The notes under the pieces: generated by a model
Databases searched by the model: none
The model's input: the letters and a program-made list of their open reading frames with translations, nothing else
What the model was told of the DNA's origin: nothing
Source: Haemophilus paracuniculus
Lineage (GTDB): Bacteria; Pseudomonadota; Gammaproteobacteria; Enterobacterales; Pasteurellaceae
NCBI RefSeq assembly: GCF_002015115.1
Contig: NZ_MUYA01000003.1
Coordinates: 62,001 to 126,000 of the forward strand
Direction of reading: 5' to 3'
DNA: 64,000 nucleotides
Shown: piece by piece, positions 10,385-20,570 of the stretch
Numbering within the stretch: the stretch's first letter is position 1
Layout: the number at the start of each line of letters is the position of its first letter
Position numbers and translations under genes: made by a program

Positions 10385-10747
10385 ATGATTAGCCGAGCCG
10401 AATTATTGGATTACGCCCGCCAACAATATGGCGTAGAACCCGATTATCCGTGGCAAAAATTTCCCGATTATGCGGTGTTACGCCACTCAAACAAGGGCAG
10501 AAAGTGGTTCTGCCTGATTGCCACCATTCCTGCCGAAAAACTCGGGCTTTCCCCCGATCTCGGCAGGATTGAAATCGCCAATTTCAAAGGCGAACCCGAC
10601 TTAATCGGCAACCTACGCCAAGACGAAGGCATTTTCCCCGCCTACCATATGAACAAAGAGCATTGGTTTACCCTCAAACTCGACAGCCCATTCCCCGCCG
10701 AACAGGTTTACGCCCTAATGGATTGGAGCTATCGGCTGACGGCATAA
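10385..10747 (+). CDS. MmcQ/YjbR family protein
   Basis: 120-aa protein starting MISRAELLDYARQQYGVEPDYPW, with the family's YPW...YAVLRH...KWF and MNKEHWFTLKL segments. MmcQ/YjbR proteins adopt a CyaY-like double-wing fold with suspected DNA binding; no firm function is known. ATG at 10385 is one base after the lptG stop, so it is read from the lptFG transcript. The upstream in-frame extension lies inside lptG and is rejected. Confidence 0.8.
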   Translation: MISRAELLDYARQQYGVEPDYPWQKFPDYAVLRHSNKGRKWFCLIATIPAEKLGLSPDLGRIEIANFKGEPDLIGNLRQDEGIFPAYHMNKEHWFTLKLDSPFPAEQVYALMDWSYRLTA

Positions 10748-10772
10748 CAAGGGGTAGGATTTTACGAAATTT
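10747..10772 (+). repeat. Variant uptake-signal-like element (ACAAGGGGT core)
   Basis: ACAAGGGGTAGGATTTTACG then AAATTT. The flank is that of a normal uptake element; the core has G in place of C. It overlaps the yjbR stop codon. Confidence 0.5.
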
Positions 10773-10780
10773 AAAAGAAA

Positions 10781-10827
10781 GGATGCCAGCGTGGCGTCCC
10801 TACGTAGGGTCGCGATGCTCGCGACCC
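10781..10827. repeat. Three consecutive small palindromes upstream of dnaE
   Basis: GGATGCC/GGCGTCC (10781-10799, one mismatch), the perfect palindrome CCCTACGTAGGG (10798-10809), and GGGTCGCG-ATGCT-CGCGACCC (10807-10827) follow each other with small overlaps. The segment is GC-rich against an AT-rich flank. It looks like a dispersed palindromic (REP-like) repeat; there is no U-tract to make it a clear terminator. Confidence 0.6.
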
Positions 10828-10885
10828 CATACATTTGATGAAATAAGCACATTTTCCCATAGCCCAAACAAGGAAACCCAACCCA

Positions 10886-13800
10886 ATGACCCAACCCCGT
10901 TTTGTACATCTTCGCACCCATAGTGATTTCTCGATGATTGACGGTTTGGCGAAAGTCAAACCTTTGGTAAAAGCCTGCGTGCAGAATAATATGGTCGCAA
11001 TGGCTCTGACGGATTTCAGCAACTTTTGCGGTTTGGTGCGGTTTTACGGCGAGGCGTTGGGGTCGGGCGTGAAGCCGATTATCGGGGCGGATATTTTGGT
11101 GCGAGCCGAGCCGAACAGCGAAGATCGCTTTGAGCTGACCTTGCTCGCCAAAAATAACAAGGGCTATCACAACATTACCCTTTTACTTTCAAGGGCTTAC
11201 CAGCAGGGCTATGTGGATTTGCCTGTGGTCGAAAAGGAGTGGCTGGCGGAACTGAACGAGGGGATTATCGTGCTGTCGGGCGGTCGCAATGGCGATGTCG
11301 GGCGAGCCTTACTCAAAGAAAATCAAGCCGAGGCGGAACAATGCCTTGCCTTTTATCAACAACATTTTGCCGACCATTTTTACCTTTCCCTTTGTCGCAC
11401 AGGGCGACCTGACGAAGAAACTTACATCAAACAAGCGGTGGCTTTCGCTCAAAAATTTGCCTTGCCGTTGGTGGCGGTCAATGATGTGGTCTTTTTGCAG
11501 GCGGACGATTTTGACGCCCACGAAATTCGGGTGGCAATCCACGACAGTTATACCTTAGACGATCCCAAACGCCCAAAAAAATACTCGCCGCAACAATACT
11601 TCCGTAGCGAGGCAGAAATGTGCGAGCTGTTCGCTGACTTGCCGAATGCGATTGAAAACACCCTCGAAATCGCCAAGCGTTGTAATGTAACTATCCGCTT
11701 GGGCAAAAACTTCCTACCGAAATTCCCGACAGGGGATTTATCAGAGAGAGATTTCCTCGTCAAAAAATCAAAAGAGGGGCTGGAAGAACGACTCGAATTT
11801 CTGTTCCCCGATCCCGAAGAACGCCAAAGCAAGCGGTCGGTTTACGATGAGCGTTTGCAAGTTGAGTTGGACGTGATCAACCAAATGGGCTTCCCTGGCT
11901 ACTTCCTAATCGTAATGGAATTTATCCAGTGGTCGAAAGATAACGATATTCCCGTCGGGCCGGGGCGTGGCTCGGGGGCGGGTTCGTTGGTGGCTTACGC
12001 CTTGAAAATTACCGATGTTGATCCCCTTAAATTTGATCTGCTCTTTGAGCGTTTCCTTAATCCTGAACGGGTGTCGATGCCCGATTTTGACGTGGATTTC
12101 TGTATGGACGGGCGAGATCGGGTGATCGAACACGTTGCCGAAACCTACGGTCGTCAGGCGGTGTCGCAGATTATTACCTTCGGTACAATGGCAGCAAAAG
12201 CGGCAATTAAGGACGTGGCTCGTGCCTTGGGACATTCTTACAGCTTTGGCGACCGCTTGTCGAAGCTCGTGCCATCAGCCCCAGGGACGACCTTAGATGA
12301 TGCCTTTGAAGCCGAACCAAAATTACAAGAATTGTATGACAGCGATGAAGATGTACAAGGCGTAATTGATATGGCTCGCAAGCTGGAAGGGGTTACCCGT
12401 AATGCAGGTAAACACGCAGGGGGCGTGGTAATATCCCCGACAACAATTACCGATTTTGCCCCACTCTATTGCGACAGCGAAGGCTTGCACCCCGTTACCC
12501 ACTTCGACAAAAACGACATCGAACAAGCAGGGTTAATCAAATTCGACTTCTTGGGCTTGCGGACGCTCACGATCATCAAATGGGCGTTGGAAATGATCAA
12601 CGCTCGCCTCGCCAAAGAGGGCAAGGAAGCAGTGCGGATCGAGAGCATTCCGTTAGATGATCCGACCGCTTTCGCCCTGTTGCTCAAAGCTCAAACCACC
12701 GCCGTGTTCCAGCTGGAATCAACGGGGATGAAAAAGCTGATTATTGATCTACAACCTAATAACTTTGATGAAATCATTGCGTTAGTGGCATTATATCGCC
12801 CTGGTCCGAGAGATGCTGGAATGATTGATAACTTTGTTGCCCGTAAACACGGTAGAGAACCTGTTTCTTACCCTGATGTTCAATATCAGCACGAATGGTT
12901 AAAGCCGATTTTAGAAGCAACTTACGGCATTATTGTTTACCAAGAACAGGTAATGCAGATTGCCCAAGCTCTGGCGGGCTACACCCTCGGTGGGGCGGAT
13001 GAATTACGCCGTGCGATGGGTAAGAAAAAGCCCGAAGAAATGGCAAAACATCGTTCAATATTTGAACAAGGGGCGGTTAAAAAAGGGGTGGATGGCGAGT
13101 TGGCGATGAAAATTTTCGACCTCGTGGAAAAATTCGCAGGCTACGGCTTTAATAAATCCCACTCAGTAGCCTATGCGTTGGTTGCTTACCAAACACTATG
13201 GCTCAAAGCCCACTACCCTGCGGAATTTATGGCGGCGGTAATGACCTCGGAACTGGACAACACCGATAAAATTGTGGGCTTTTATGATGAATGTCTCAAT
13301 ATGGGCTTAACCGTTGTGCCGCCTGATGTAAATACAGGTAAATACCATTTTAGCGTGAATGATAAAGGTGAGATCGTTTACGGCTTAGGGGCGATCAAAG
13401 GGGTGGGCGAAGGCCCTGTTGAGGCGTTGCTTTCCGCTCGTGCAAGGGGTGGGATTTTCAAAGATTTATTCGATCTTACCGCTCGGGTCGATATTAAGAA
13501 AATCAACCGTCGCACCTTTGAGGCGTTAATTAAGTCAGGGGCGTTCGACAAACTTGGGCCACACCGTGCCGCCCTAATGAAAAATTTGGAAGATGCCCTC
13601 AAAGCCTCGGATCAGCACAACAAAATGGAAGAATTGGGGCAAAGCGATATGTTCGGCTTGCTGACCGAAACCCCCGAAGAAGTGCAACAAGCCTACGCCA
13701 ATACGCCGAAATGGACGGAACAGGTGGGGTTAGAGGGCGAAAAAGAGACCCTCGGGCTTTATTTGAGTGGACACCCCGTTGGGCGTTATCTCAAAGAGTT

Positions 13801-14362
13801 AAACCATTACGCTTCAACCCGATTGAGTGAATTAGAACCTTTACCGAAAGGGAAAACGATCACGGTGGCTGGACAGGTGATGTCTTATCGAGTGGTTCCC
13901 ACTAAACAAGGTACTAATCTCGGCATTGCCACCATTGATGATCGCTCGGGTGAGAAGGAAATCACCCTCTTTTCCGAAGCATTGGAAAAATATGGCGGTC
14001 TAATACAGACCGATGACATTATTATCGTTACAGTCTCGGTATGGGAAGATAAGTTTAGAGGTGGCTTAAAAATAGCTGCGAAAGAGCTAATGACCCTCGA
14101 CCAAGCTCGTAGCCAATATGCGAAAAGTTTGGCGTTAGCGATCAGCCAAGATCAACTCACGCCAACCTTTATCAAGCAACTCAAAGAGATCATCGCCCCC
14201 CACAAAGACGGCACGATCCCACTGCATTTCTACTACCAAAGCCCCGCAGGACGAGCCTTGCTCAAAGGCGGTATCGAGTGGCGGATTACCCCAAATGACG
14301 CAATGATCGACCAGCTCAAAAATATGCTCGGGGAAAATTCGGTGGAATTGGAATTTGAGTAA
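10886..14362 (+). CDS. dnaE: DNA polymerase III alpha subunit DnaE
   Basis: Catalytic subunit of the replicative polymerase. 1158 aa (E. coli 1160). The N-terminal PHP domain is visible ([15 protein letters not shown]), then the C-family polymerase core with [15 protein letters not shown] and the catalytic aspartates in [14 protein letters not shown]. Fingers and thumb follow, with [15 protein letters not shown], then a helix-hairpin-helix and an OB fold ([11 protein letters not shown]). ATG at 10886 follows CAAGGAAACC. In E. coli dnaE sits in the lpxA-lpxB-rnhB cluster; here it stands alone behind lptFG. An AAGGGGT-type uptake-like element (13442-13467) is embedded in the coding sequence. 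Confidence 0.97.
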   Translation: MTQPRFVHLRTHSDFSMIDGLAKVKPLVKACVQNNMVAMALTDFSNFCGLVRFYGEALGSGVKPIIGADILVRAEPNSEDRFELTLLAKNNKGYHNITLLLSRAYQQGYVDLPVVEKEWLAELNEGIIVLSGGRNGDVGRALLKENQAEAEQCLAFYQQHFADHFYLSLCRTGRPDEETYIKQAVAFAQKFALPLVAVNDVVFLQADDFDAHEIRVAIHDSYTLDDPKRPKKYSPQQYFRSEAEMCELFADLPNAIENTLEIAKRCNVTIRLGKNFLPKFPTGDLSERDFLVKKSKEGLEERLEFLFPDPEERQSKRSVYDERLQVELDVINQMGFPGYFLIVMEFIQWSKDNDIPVGPGRGSGAGSLVAYALKITDVDPLKFDLLFERFLNPERVSMPDFDVDFCMDGRDRVIEHVAETYGRQAVSQIITFGTMAAKAAIKDVARALGHSYSFGDRLSKLVPSAPGTTLDDAFEAEPKLQELYDSDEDVQGVIDMARKLEGVTRNAGKHAGGVVISPTTITDFAPLYCDSEGLHPVTHFDKNDIEQAGLIKFDFLGLRTLTIIKWALEMINARLAKEGKEAVRIESIPLDDPTAFALLLKAQTTAVFQLESTGMKKLIIDLQPNNFDEIIALVALYRPGPRDAGMIDNFVARKHGREPVSYPDVQYQHEWLKPILEATYGIIVYQEQVMQIAQALAGYTLGGADELRRAMGKKKPEEMAKHRSIFEQGAVKKGVDGELAMKIFDLVEKFAGYGFNKSHSVAYALVAYQTLWLKAHYPAEFMAAVMTSELDNTDKIVGFYDECLNMGLTVVPPDVNTGKYHFSVNDKGEIVYGLGAIKGVGEGPVEALLSARARGGIFKDLFDLTARVDIKKINRRTFEALIKSGAFDKLGPHRAALMKNLEDALKASDQHNKMEELGQSDMFGLLTETPEEVQQAYANTPKWTEQVGLEGEKETLGLYLSGHPVGRYLKELNHYASTRLSELEPLPKGKTITVAGQVMSYRVVPTKQGTNLGIATIDDRSGEKEITLFSEALEKYGGLIQTDDIIIVTVSVWEDKFRGGLKIAAKELMTLDQARSQYAKSLALAISQDQLTPTFIKQLKEIIAPHKDGTIPLHFYYQSPAGRALLKGGIEWRITPNDAMIDQLKNMLGENSVELEFE
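13442..13467 (+). repeat. Variant uptake-signal-like element inside dnaE
   Basis: GCAAGGGGTGGGATTTTC then AAAGATTT within the dnaE reading frame. Same altered core and same flank as the intergenic variants. Confidence 0.45.
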
Positions 14363-14615
14363 AAAAATCCCTTGACCCTGTTTTACCTACATAATAGTAG
14401 GATTTTGTTGAGATATGACCGCTATTAAAAAATTGATGAGTAATGAGAGATTTTCAGTAGTTATGCCTCGCATAAAATGGGTGAATAGGTTTTCCTGAGA
14501 ATGTTTTGAGGGTATTTTTCTTATCAAGTAAAGTGAGGGTAGTATATTACGATTCTCCGTATTATATTTATCCCTCCCCCTTTCCTTTATTTACAGAACT
14601 TTTACTTTTCACCCT

Positions 14616-14639
14616 TTACCGATTTTGGAAAATCGGTAA
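14616..14639. repeat. Perfect inverted repeat next to the efflux operator
   Basis: TTACCGATTTT, GG, then AAAATCGGTAA: an exact 11-bp stem with a 2-bp centre. It spans the spacer of the candidate promoter, so it may be a second operator. As a hairpin its loop would be very tight, and there is no U-run, so a terminator is unlikely. Confidence 0.55.
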
Positions 14640-14640
14640 A

Positions 14641-14656
14641 ATGAACGACCGTTCAT
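14641..14656. promoter_or_regulatory. TetR-type operator for the RND efflux operon
   Basis: Perfect 16-bp palindrome ATGAACGACCGTTCAT, ending 16 bp before the TetR start codon and overlapping the -10-like TAAAAT. TetR/AcrR regulators bind such sites, often their own. A copy with two differences lies at 62916-62931 before the efflux lipoprotein gene. Confidence 0.75.
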
Positions 14657-14672
14657 TAAGCTGAGGAACATT

Positions 14673-15257
14673 ATGATGAATAGGGCAAATGAGCCGAAAA
14701 ATCCCGTGGCTTTGCGGATTTTAACGGCTGCCGAGGTGTTAATGGCAAAGGACGGTGTGCAAAATCTTTCCACCCATAAAATCGCCAAGGCGGCAGGAAT
14801 GTCGGTGGGGACGATTTATTTGCACTTTAAAGATAAAGAGGATTTGCTCGATCAGTTGGTCTATTTTCTGTTTGATCGCTTTCATCAGCATATCGTGCAA
14901 TTTGATGATCCTGCGTTGCCGTTGTTTGAGCGATACCGTAAATTGTGGTGGGGCTATTGGCAATTTTTGCAGGAAAATCCTGATATGGTGATGAGTATAC
15001 ATCAGTATGAATCTTTGCCTCGTTTTCACGAGATGTTGAAATGCTGTTTTAACGAGAAAAATTTGGTGTTTAATCAACTTTTTCAGCAAGCAACGGAACA
15101 GAAACTGATTGCGGATTTACCAAATGCGGTGCTTTTTTCGCTCACGATTAAAGTGGCGTTGAATTTGGCTTATTTGCAGATTATTGAGCAAATGCACTAT
15201 GCCGATGCTATTTTAGAAGAAACCATTCTTCGCACTTGGAAAGCTATTTCAATTTAA
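14673..15257 (+). CDS. TetR/AcrR family transcriptional regulator of the efflux operon
   Basis: 194-aa regulator. The N-terminal TetR HTH is clear: ILTAAEVLMAKDGVQNLSTHKIAKAAGMSVGTIYLHFKDKEDLLD in outline (A-A-E...G...ST-KIA..AGMSVGTIY-HFKDK, about residues 18-63). The C-terminal ligand domain is rich in aromatic residues, as expected for hydrophobic ligands. RBS GAGGAAC precedes tandem ATGs at 14673 and 14676. It is the first gene of a regulator-adaptor-pump operon like acrR-acrA-acrB of H. influenzae. A repressor role is inferred from family and operator position. Confidence 0.9.
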   Translation: MMNRANEPKNPVALRILTAAEVLMAKDGVQNLSTHKIAKAAGMSVGTIYLHFKDKEDLLDQLVYFLFDRFHQHIVQFDDPALPLFERYRKLWWGYWQFLQENPDMVMSIHQYESLPRFHEMLKCCFNEKNLVFNQLFQQATEQKLIADLPNAVLFSLTIKVALNLAYLQIIEQMHYADAILEETILRTWKAISI

Positions 15258-15273
15258 CTTTATAGGAGAAACT

Positions 15274-16467
15274 ATGACAACCGAAACCGAAGTAAAAAAA
15301 CCTTCGTTTTGCAAGCGGTTTGCTTTGTGGTTGATATTATTGTTGGTCGCTGCCGTGTTTGCGGCGGTGGTTGGCTTTAATATGTTTATCGCCCAGAAGA
15401 AAGCCGAGGCGGCATTAAATATGCCTGAAAATGTGAGTTTGGTAACGGTAATGCAAGTCGGTTCAAGTGAATGGACACCCGTTATCGAAGCCGTGGGAAC
15501 GGTTCGCCCAAATCAAGGGGCGATGTTAAGTTCGCAAATGACTGGCACGGTCAGCCGTGTGTTGGTGCAATCGGGCGATTATGTGAAAAAAGGTCAGTTG
15601 CTGGTTGAGTTGGATAGTGCGGTAGAGCGTGCTAACCTCGGCGTTTATGAAGCCCAACTGCCTGCGGCGTTAGCCAATTTGAACCGCTATAAAAATCTTG
15701 TGGGTTCAAACAGTGCCTCAAAAGCGGAATTGGATGCGGCGCAATCCACATATAGCCAATTAGTGGCAAACATTGATGCGGTGAAAGCGAGTATCAATCG
15801 CCGTCAAATTTATTCGCCTTTTGAGGGTGTGGCGGGGATTGTGAAAGTGAACGTGGGCGAATTTATCAACGTTGGCACGGAAATCGTGCGTGTGGAAGAT
15901 GCCAGCCGTATGAAAGTGAGTTTCACTTTGCCACAAACGGACATTGAGCGTGTGCGTATCGGTCAAAAAGTAACAGTTACTGCCGATGCCATTTCAGGCG
16001 AAACCTTTGAAGCTCGCATTTCGGCGATTGATCCTGCGGTGAATAAAACCAATGGTTTGGTTTCATTAGAAGCCAGCGTAGCAGGGCGTAGCAAGCTCAA
16101 ATCAGGTATGTTTACCCGTTTACGCATTGCGTTGCCAACGGAAACCAGCCAAGTGGTTGTGCCACAAATTGCGGTTACTTACTCAATGTATGGCGAAACG
16201 GCTTATGTGTTGCAACCGCTTTCCGATGAAGATCAAGCGAAGCTAAAAGAGCAAGGCAAAGATGTGGCGAAAATGTACCGTGTGAAACAAGTGGAAGTGA
16301 AAACCGCTGATCGCCAAGGCATTTACGCTCAATTAGTGTCAGGTGTGAATGTGGGCGACACTATCGTTACCAGCGGTTTCCAACGTTTGCGTAACAATGC
16401 GTTAGTGCAAGTGGTGGATAAAGAACCTGCGGGAATGACCCAACCCGCCAAAGAAACCCGCTTATAA
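15274..16467 (+). CDS. RND efflux periplasmic adaptor subunit (AcrA/MexA type)
   Basis: Membrane-fusion protein linking the RND pump to an outer-membrane channel. 397 aa. A single N-terminal transmembrane anchor (LWLILLLVAAVFAAVVGF) precedes a lipoyl/barrel-sandwich half (GTVRPNQGAMLSSQMTGTV, VQSGDYVKKGQLLVELD), a helical hairpin (about residues 105-160), the second lipoyl half (IYSPFEGVAGIV), a beta-barrel and a membrane-proximal domain. No lipobox is seen, so it is anchored by the helix rather than by lipid. The gap after the regulator is 16 bp. Confidence 0.93.
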   Translation: MTTETEVKKPSFCKRFALWLILLLVAAVFAAVVGFNMFIAQKKAEAALNMPENVSLVTVMQVGSSEWTPVIEAVGTVRPNQGAMLSSQMTGTVSRVLVQSGDYVKKGQLLVELDSAVERANLGVYEAQLPAALANLNRYKNLVGSNSASKAELDAAQSTYSQLVANIDAVKASINRRQIYSPFEGVAGIVKVNVGEFINVGTEIVRVEDASRMKVSFTLPQTDIERVRIGQKVTVTADAISGETFEARISAIDPAVNKTNGLVSLEASVAGRSKLKSGMFTRLRIALPTETSQVVVPQIAVTYSMYGETAYVLQPLSDEDQAKLKEQGKDVAKMYRVKQVEVKTADRQGIYAQLVSGVNVGDTIVTSGFQRLRNNALVQVVDKEPAGMTQPAKETRL

Positions 16468-16479
16468 TTGAGGTGATTG

Positions 16480-19400
16480 ATGTTTACCGATATTTTTATT
16501 AAGCGACCCGTTTTAGCGATTAGTATTAGTATCGTGATTGTGATTTTGGGCTTGCAGGCAATGTTTAAGTTGCAAGTGCGTGAATACCCGAAAATGACCA
16601 ACACGATCATTACGGTTTCGACCACCTATGCGGGGGCGGATGCTCAAACGATGCAGGCGTTCGTTACCTCAAAGTTGGAAGAATCGATCGCCCAAGCGAA
16701 TAACATTGACTACATTAAATCGGATAGTGCGCCGAGTTCAAGCACGATCACGGTGAAAATGAAGCTCAATACTGACCCTGGGATTGCGGTGGCGGATGTT
16801 ACCTCAAAAGTAAATGCGGTGCGTTCGGCATTGCCTTCGGGGATTGATGATCCGTCAATCAGTGCCTCAACAGGTTCAATGGAAGCGATTGTATTTATCC
16901 GCTTCGCCTCAAAAGAACTTTCCGCCCCACAAATCACCGACTACATTGAGCGTGTGATCAAACCACAGCTCTTTACCGTGCCAGGTGTATCGAAAGTGAA
17001 TAACTTCGGTGGTGCGGAATTTGGTTTACGCATTTGGCTCGATCCCGACAAAATGGCGGGCTTAGGTTTATCTGCCCCAGAGGTTAATTCAGCCCTTGCG
17101 GCAAATAACGTGCAAACCGCCGCAGGTAATGCGAACGGCTATTACACCGCTTACCGTAACAAAGTGGAAACCTCAACCAACAGCGTTAAAGCGTTGGAAG
17201 ATTTGGTGATCAAAACCACCTCAGACGGTCAGCAAATCAAACTCAGAGATATTGCCAAAGTTGAACTCGACAAAGCGAGCGATAACTACCGTGGGATCGT
17301 AAACGGTGCGGACGCAGTGGTGCTGGCGATTGAAGCGGCGAGTACTGCCAACTCACTCGATGTGGCGGCGAATATCTACCCGAAATTTGAAGAAATTAAG
17401 CAGAATCTACCCGCTTCCATTGAAGCCGAGATTATGTATGACAAAACCATTGCGATTAACAGCTCGATTAAAGAGGTGGTAAAAACCATTGCGGAAGCGG
17501 TGGTAATCGTATTGGTGGTGATCATTATGTTCCTCGGCTCATTCCGTGCAATGGTGATTCCAATTATCACGATCCCAATTTCTTTGATCGGCGTGTTAAT
17601 GGTGTTGCAAGGTTTCGGCTTTACGATCAACCTCTTGACTCTACTCGGCTTGATTCTTGCGATCGGCTTGGTGGTGGACGATGCGATCGTGGTGCTTGAA
17701 AACGTGGATCGCCATATCAAAGAGGGCGAAACCCCATTCCGTGCGGCGATTATCGGGACGCGTGAAATTGCCGTGCCAGTTATCGCAATGACCATTACCC
17801 TTATGGCAGTTTACTCGCCAATGGCATTGATGACAGGGATCACAGGCTCACTATTTAAAGAGTTCTCGCTCACCCTTGCAGGGGCGGTGTTTATTTCAGG
17901 GATTGCGGCATTAACGCTCTCGCCGATGATGTCGAGCAAAATCTTGAAGAAAACCGACAAACCATCTTGGTTAGAAAGACGCGTAGAATCCACCCTACAC
18001 TGGATCACCGAACTTTACGCCAAACTGTTAGGCGTGGTAATGGCAAGCCGTGTGGCGGTGTTATTATTCGCTATCGCTGTTTTTGCGACTTTACCGATGT
18101 TATTTAACGCCCTTTCAAGCGAAACCGCCCCAACGGAAGACCGTGGGATCGTAATGGGAATGGCAACCACCCCAGCCAACACCAACCTTGACTATGTGCA
18201 AGAGGTGCTAACCCCTGTGGCGAAAGAGATCAACAAATTGCCTGAGGTAAAAGCGACCCAAATTATGCCTGGGATTCCATCGGCAAACGGTGCCTTTATG
18301 CTTGTGCCGTTAGTGGATTGGAACGAGCGTAGCCGTTCCCAAAAAGAGATGATGGCGGAAGTGAACAAAATCGGTGCAGGCGTTACCGAAGCCTCAATTA
18401 TGGGCTTTGCTTTCCCAGAAATTTCCACAGGGGAAAGTGGCTTGCCATTTTCATTCGTGATTACCACGGCGAACGATTACACCCAGCTCGCCCAGGTGGC
18501 AAGTGAGTTCTTAGTGGAAGCCCAAAAATCGGGGCAATTCTTCTTTAACCAGCTTGACCTCAAATTTGACACCGCCTCAATGACGATCAAAATCGACCGT
18601 GATAAATTGGGGGCTTACGGCGTAACCGCCCAGCAAATTAGTGCCACCCTTGGTAGTTATTTATCGGGTGCGACCCTTGCCCGTGTTGATATTGATAGCC
18701 GTGCTTATCAAATTGTGTCGCAGGTGGAACGCAAAAATCGCCTGAATCCACAAGATCTCACCAAGTATTTTGTGAAAGCGAGCGATGGTTCGTCCGTGCC
18801 ACTTAGCACTTTCATCACAATGGAACTGAAAGCCCAGCCAAAATCGTTACCGAAGCTCAACCAGCTTAATGCGGCAACGATTTCAGGGGTGCTTGCAGGT
18901 TCAATGGGCGATGCGGTGAAATGGGCGGAAGCCAAAGCCGCCGAGATTTTGCCAACGGGTTATTATTACGACTTTATGAGCGAATCTCGCCAATACAAAC
19001 AAGAGGGCAACGCCTTAGCGATGACGTTCTTGCTTGCGGTGATTATGATTTACCTCGTATTAGCGATTCAGTTTGAATCGTGGCGTGATCCGCTGGTTAT
19101 TTTGGTTTCCGTACCGCTTGCAATCAGTGGGGCGTTATTGGTGCTGAATATTCTCAGCCTACCGATGATCGCCAAAGATGGCTCAACCCTCAACATCTAC
19201 TCACAGGTGGGTTTAATCACCCTCGTGGGCTTGATTACCAAACACGGTATCTTGATGTGTGAGGTGGCGAAAGAAGAGCAGTTGCACCACGGCAGATCCC
19301 GCTTTGACGCGATCTTCTACGCAGCGAAAATCCGCTTGCGTCCGATCCTAATGACGACCGCTGCGATGATCGCAGGTTTGATCCCGCTACTTTACGCAAC

Positions 19401-19602
19401 GGGTGCGGGTGCAGTAATGCGTTTCAGTATTGGTATCGTGATCGTGGCAGGCTTGGCAATCGGCACAATCTTCACCTTGTTCGTATTGCCAGTGATCTAC
19501 ACCTTCCTCGCCAGCGAACACAAACCGCTACCAGAGTTTGATGAAAACCAACCAAAAGCCGTTGATCATCAAACCCCAACCGAAAGCAACCAGCACGCTT
19601 AA
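16480..19602 (+). CDS. RND multidrug efflux permease (AcrB/HAE1 family)
   Basis: Proton-driven inner-membrane pump of about 1040 aa. N-terminal helix FTDIFIKRPVLAISISIV is followed by the large periplasmic porter/docking loops and the two six-helix repeats. The proton-relay residues are present: paired aspartates in LVVDDAIVVLENV near 399-400 and the lysine in GLITKHGILM near 920. The ATG at 16480 is preferred over the TTG one codon earlier. It lies 12 bp after the adaptor. No outer-membrane factor follows; a candidate begins at 63013 behind the same operator. Substrates cannot be read from sequence. Confidence 0.94.
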   Translation: MFTDIFIKRPVLAISISIVIVILGLQAMFKLQVREYPKMTNTIITVSTTYAGADAQTMQAFVTSKLEESIAQANNIDYIKSDSAPSSSTITVKMKLNTDPGIAVADVTSKVNAVRSALPSGIDDPSISASTGSMEAIVFIRFASKELSAPQITDYIERVIKPQLFTVPGVSKVNNFGGAEFGLRIWLDPDKMAGLGLSAPEVNSALAANNVQTAAGNANGYYTAYRNKVETSTNSVKALEDLVIKTTSDGQQIKLRDIAKVELDKASDNYRGIVNGADAVVLAIEAASTANSLDVAANIYPKFEEIKQNLPASIEAEIMYDKTIAINSSIKEVVKTIAEAVVIVLVVIIMFLGSFRAMVIPIITIPISLIGVLMVLQGFGFTINLLTLLGLILAIGLVVDDAIVVLENVDRHIKEGETPFRAAIIGTREIAVPVIAMTITLMAVYSPMALMTGITGSLFKEFSLTLAGAVFISGIAALTLSPMMSSKILKKTDKPSWLERRVESTLHWITELYAKLLGVVMASRVAVLLFAIAVFATLPMLFNALSSETAPTEDRGIVMGMATTPANTNLDYVQEVLTPVAKEINKLPEVKATQIMPGIPSANGAFMLVPLVDWNERSRSQKEMMAEVNKIGAGVTEASIMGFAFPEISTGESGLPFSFVITTANDYTQLAQVASEFLVEAQKSGQFFFNQLDLKFDTASMTIKIDRDKLGAYGVTAQQISATLGSYLSGATLARVDIDSRAYQIVSQVERKNRLNPQDLTKYFVKASDGSSVPLSTFITMELKAQPKSLPKLNQLNAATISGVLAGSMGDAVKWAEAKAAEILPTGYYYDFMSESRQYKQEGNALAMTFLLAVIMIYLVLAIQFESWRDPLVILVSVPLAISGALLVLNILSLPMIAKDGSTLNIYSQVGLITLVGLITKHGILMCEVAKEEQLHHGRSRFDAIFYAAKIRLRPILMTTAAMIAGLIPLLYATGAGAVMRFSIGIVIVAGLAIGTIFTLFVLPVIYTFLASEHKPLPEFDENQPKAVDHQTPTESNQHA

Positions 19603-19605
19603 CCT

Positions 19606-19638
19606 AAAAAATCCCCACTGCTATGTGGGGATTTTTAT
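19606..19638 (+). terminator. Rho-independent terminator of the efflux operon
   Basis: CCCCAC-TGCTAT-GTGGGG stem, with A-run before and ATTTTTATTT after, beginning 4 bp past the pump stop codon. Confidence 0.9.
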
Positions 19639-19640
19639 TT

Positions 19641-19683
19641 ACAAGGGGTGAGATTACGAAAATTTTCTAATCTCACCCCTTGC
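19641..19683. repeat. Inverted pair of variant uptake-like elements (AAGGGGT cores)
   Basis: CAAGGGGTGAGATTA (19642-19656) and its exact complement (19668-19682) surround an AAAATTTTC-containing loop. Both arms carry G where the normal uptake core has C, so pairing is kept. The element lies between the convergent pump and glycosyltransferase genes and probably also serves as a bidirectional terminator. Confidence 0.65.
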
Positions 19684-19692
19684 TAATCAATC

Positions 19693-20451
19693 CTATTTTC
19701 GAGTCCGATTCCACAAATCCGCATACTTCACAAAGGTAGAATGGCTGGAAAGTACGGCTAATAGAAAACCCTGTTTGCCGTCCAAAAAGCCTGCTTTGAG
19801 TAGATACATTTTGACGAAACAGCCGAGGGCGTGGCTGATGCCGTCAAACAGGCTGGCGGTTTTGCCGGCGTTCTGTTTTTGGATCGCCCACGCTTTGGCG
19901 TAGTTGGCGGATTTTACCAAATAGTGATGAATATCTTTGTAGGTAAAATGCAACAAGTCGCCCTGTAATTTTTCGACTTTTGCCGTTTTCGGGAAGTGGA
20001 CTTTTTCGTGCACCAATTCATCGCCATATTGAGCTAATTCGGTCGGGTAGAGGCGAACCACATAGTCGGGATACCAACCCGAATGGCGGATTTGTCGCCC
20101 AAAGACTTCGCTTAATCGCCCGATTTGGTAAACGCTATTTTTTTCTGATTTTCCCACCGCTTGTTTGATCGATTGAGCCAGTTCTGGCGTTACTCGTTCG
20201 TCTGCGTCAAGCCATAGCACATAATCGCTGGTAACATATTGTTGAGCCAGTTGGCGTTGTTTGCCGAAACCTTGCCAGTCGAGATTTTCATAAAATTTTG
20301 CCCCGAAACTGAGGGCGATTTGTTTGGTGTTGTCGGTGCTGCCGCTGTCTAAAATCACAATTTCATCGACCAAATCTTTGACCGAATTTAAACATTCCGC
20401 TAAATCTTGGGCTTCATTTTTGACAATCATCGCAAGGCTGAGGGTTGGCAT
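19693..20451 (-). CDS. Glycosyltransferase family 2, LPS core type (WaaE/LgtF-like)
   Basis: 252-aa GT-A fold transferase. The nucleotide-sugar binding N-terminus [18 protein letters not shown] and the DSGSTDNT motif are present, with the metal-binding LDADERV (DxD-type) near residue 80. It resembles the small core-LPS glucosyltransferases (WaaE/KdtX/LgtF) that add glucose to heptose I. The acceptor cannot be proven here. It stands alone on the minus strand between two plus-strand groups. Confidence 0.75.
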   Translation of the reverse strand: MPTLSLAMIVKNEAQDLAECLNSVKDLVDEIVILDSGSTDNTKQIALSFGAKFYENLDWQGFGKQRQLAQQYVTSDYVLWLDADERVTPELAQSIKQAVGKSEKNSVYQIGRLSEVFGRQIRHSGWYPDYVVRLYPTELAQYGDELVHEKVHFPKTAKVEKLQGDLLHFTYKDIHHYLVKSANYAKAWAIQKQNAGKTASLFDGISHALGCFVKMYLLKAGFLDGKQGFLLAVLSSHSTFVKYADLWNRTRK

Positions 20452-20570
20452 AACATTTCCTTTTAAAATTTGGGTTAGGCTCGCTATTTTACTTTAAAAA
20501 AGGGCGGGTTTGTGTTATTTTCTCGCCCGATTTATTTTCTTATTTTTATTGACAAGGTAATTTTATTTCA

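Larger units (their letters stand above)
14363..14672. other. Intergenic region between dnaE and the TetR gene
   Basis: About 310 bp without a convincing gene. A 27-codon frame (14415-14498) starts with ATG but has only a weak ribosome-binding site, and I do not recognise it. The region holds a perfect 24-bp inverted repeat (14616-14639), a possible promoter (TTTACC 14615-14620, TAAAAT 14637-14642, 16-bp spacer) and a TetR-type operator (14641-14656). Confidence 0.5.

Noticed and set aside
14415..14498. 27-codon frame between dnaE and the TetR gene
   Set aside because: Weak ribosome-binding site, no recognisable features, and the gap is otherwise promoter-like; reported only as part of the intergenic description.
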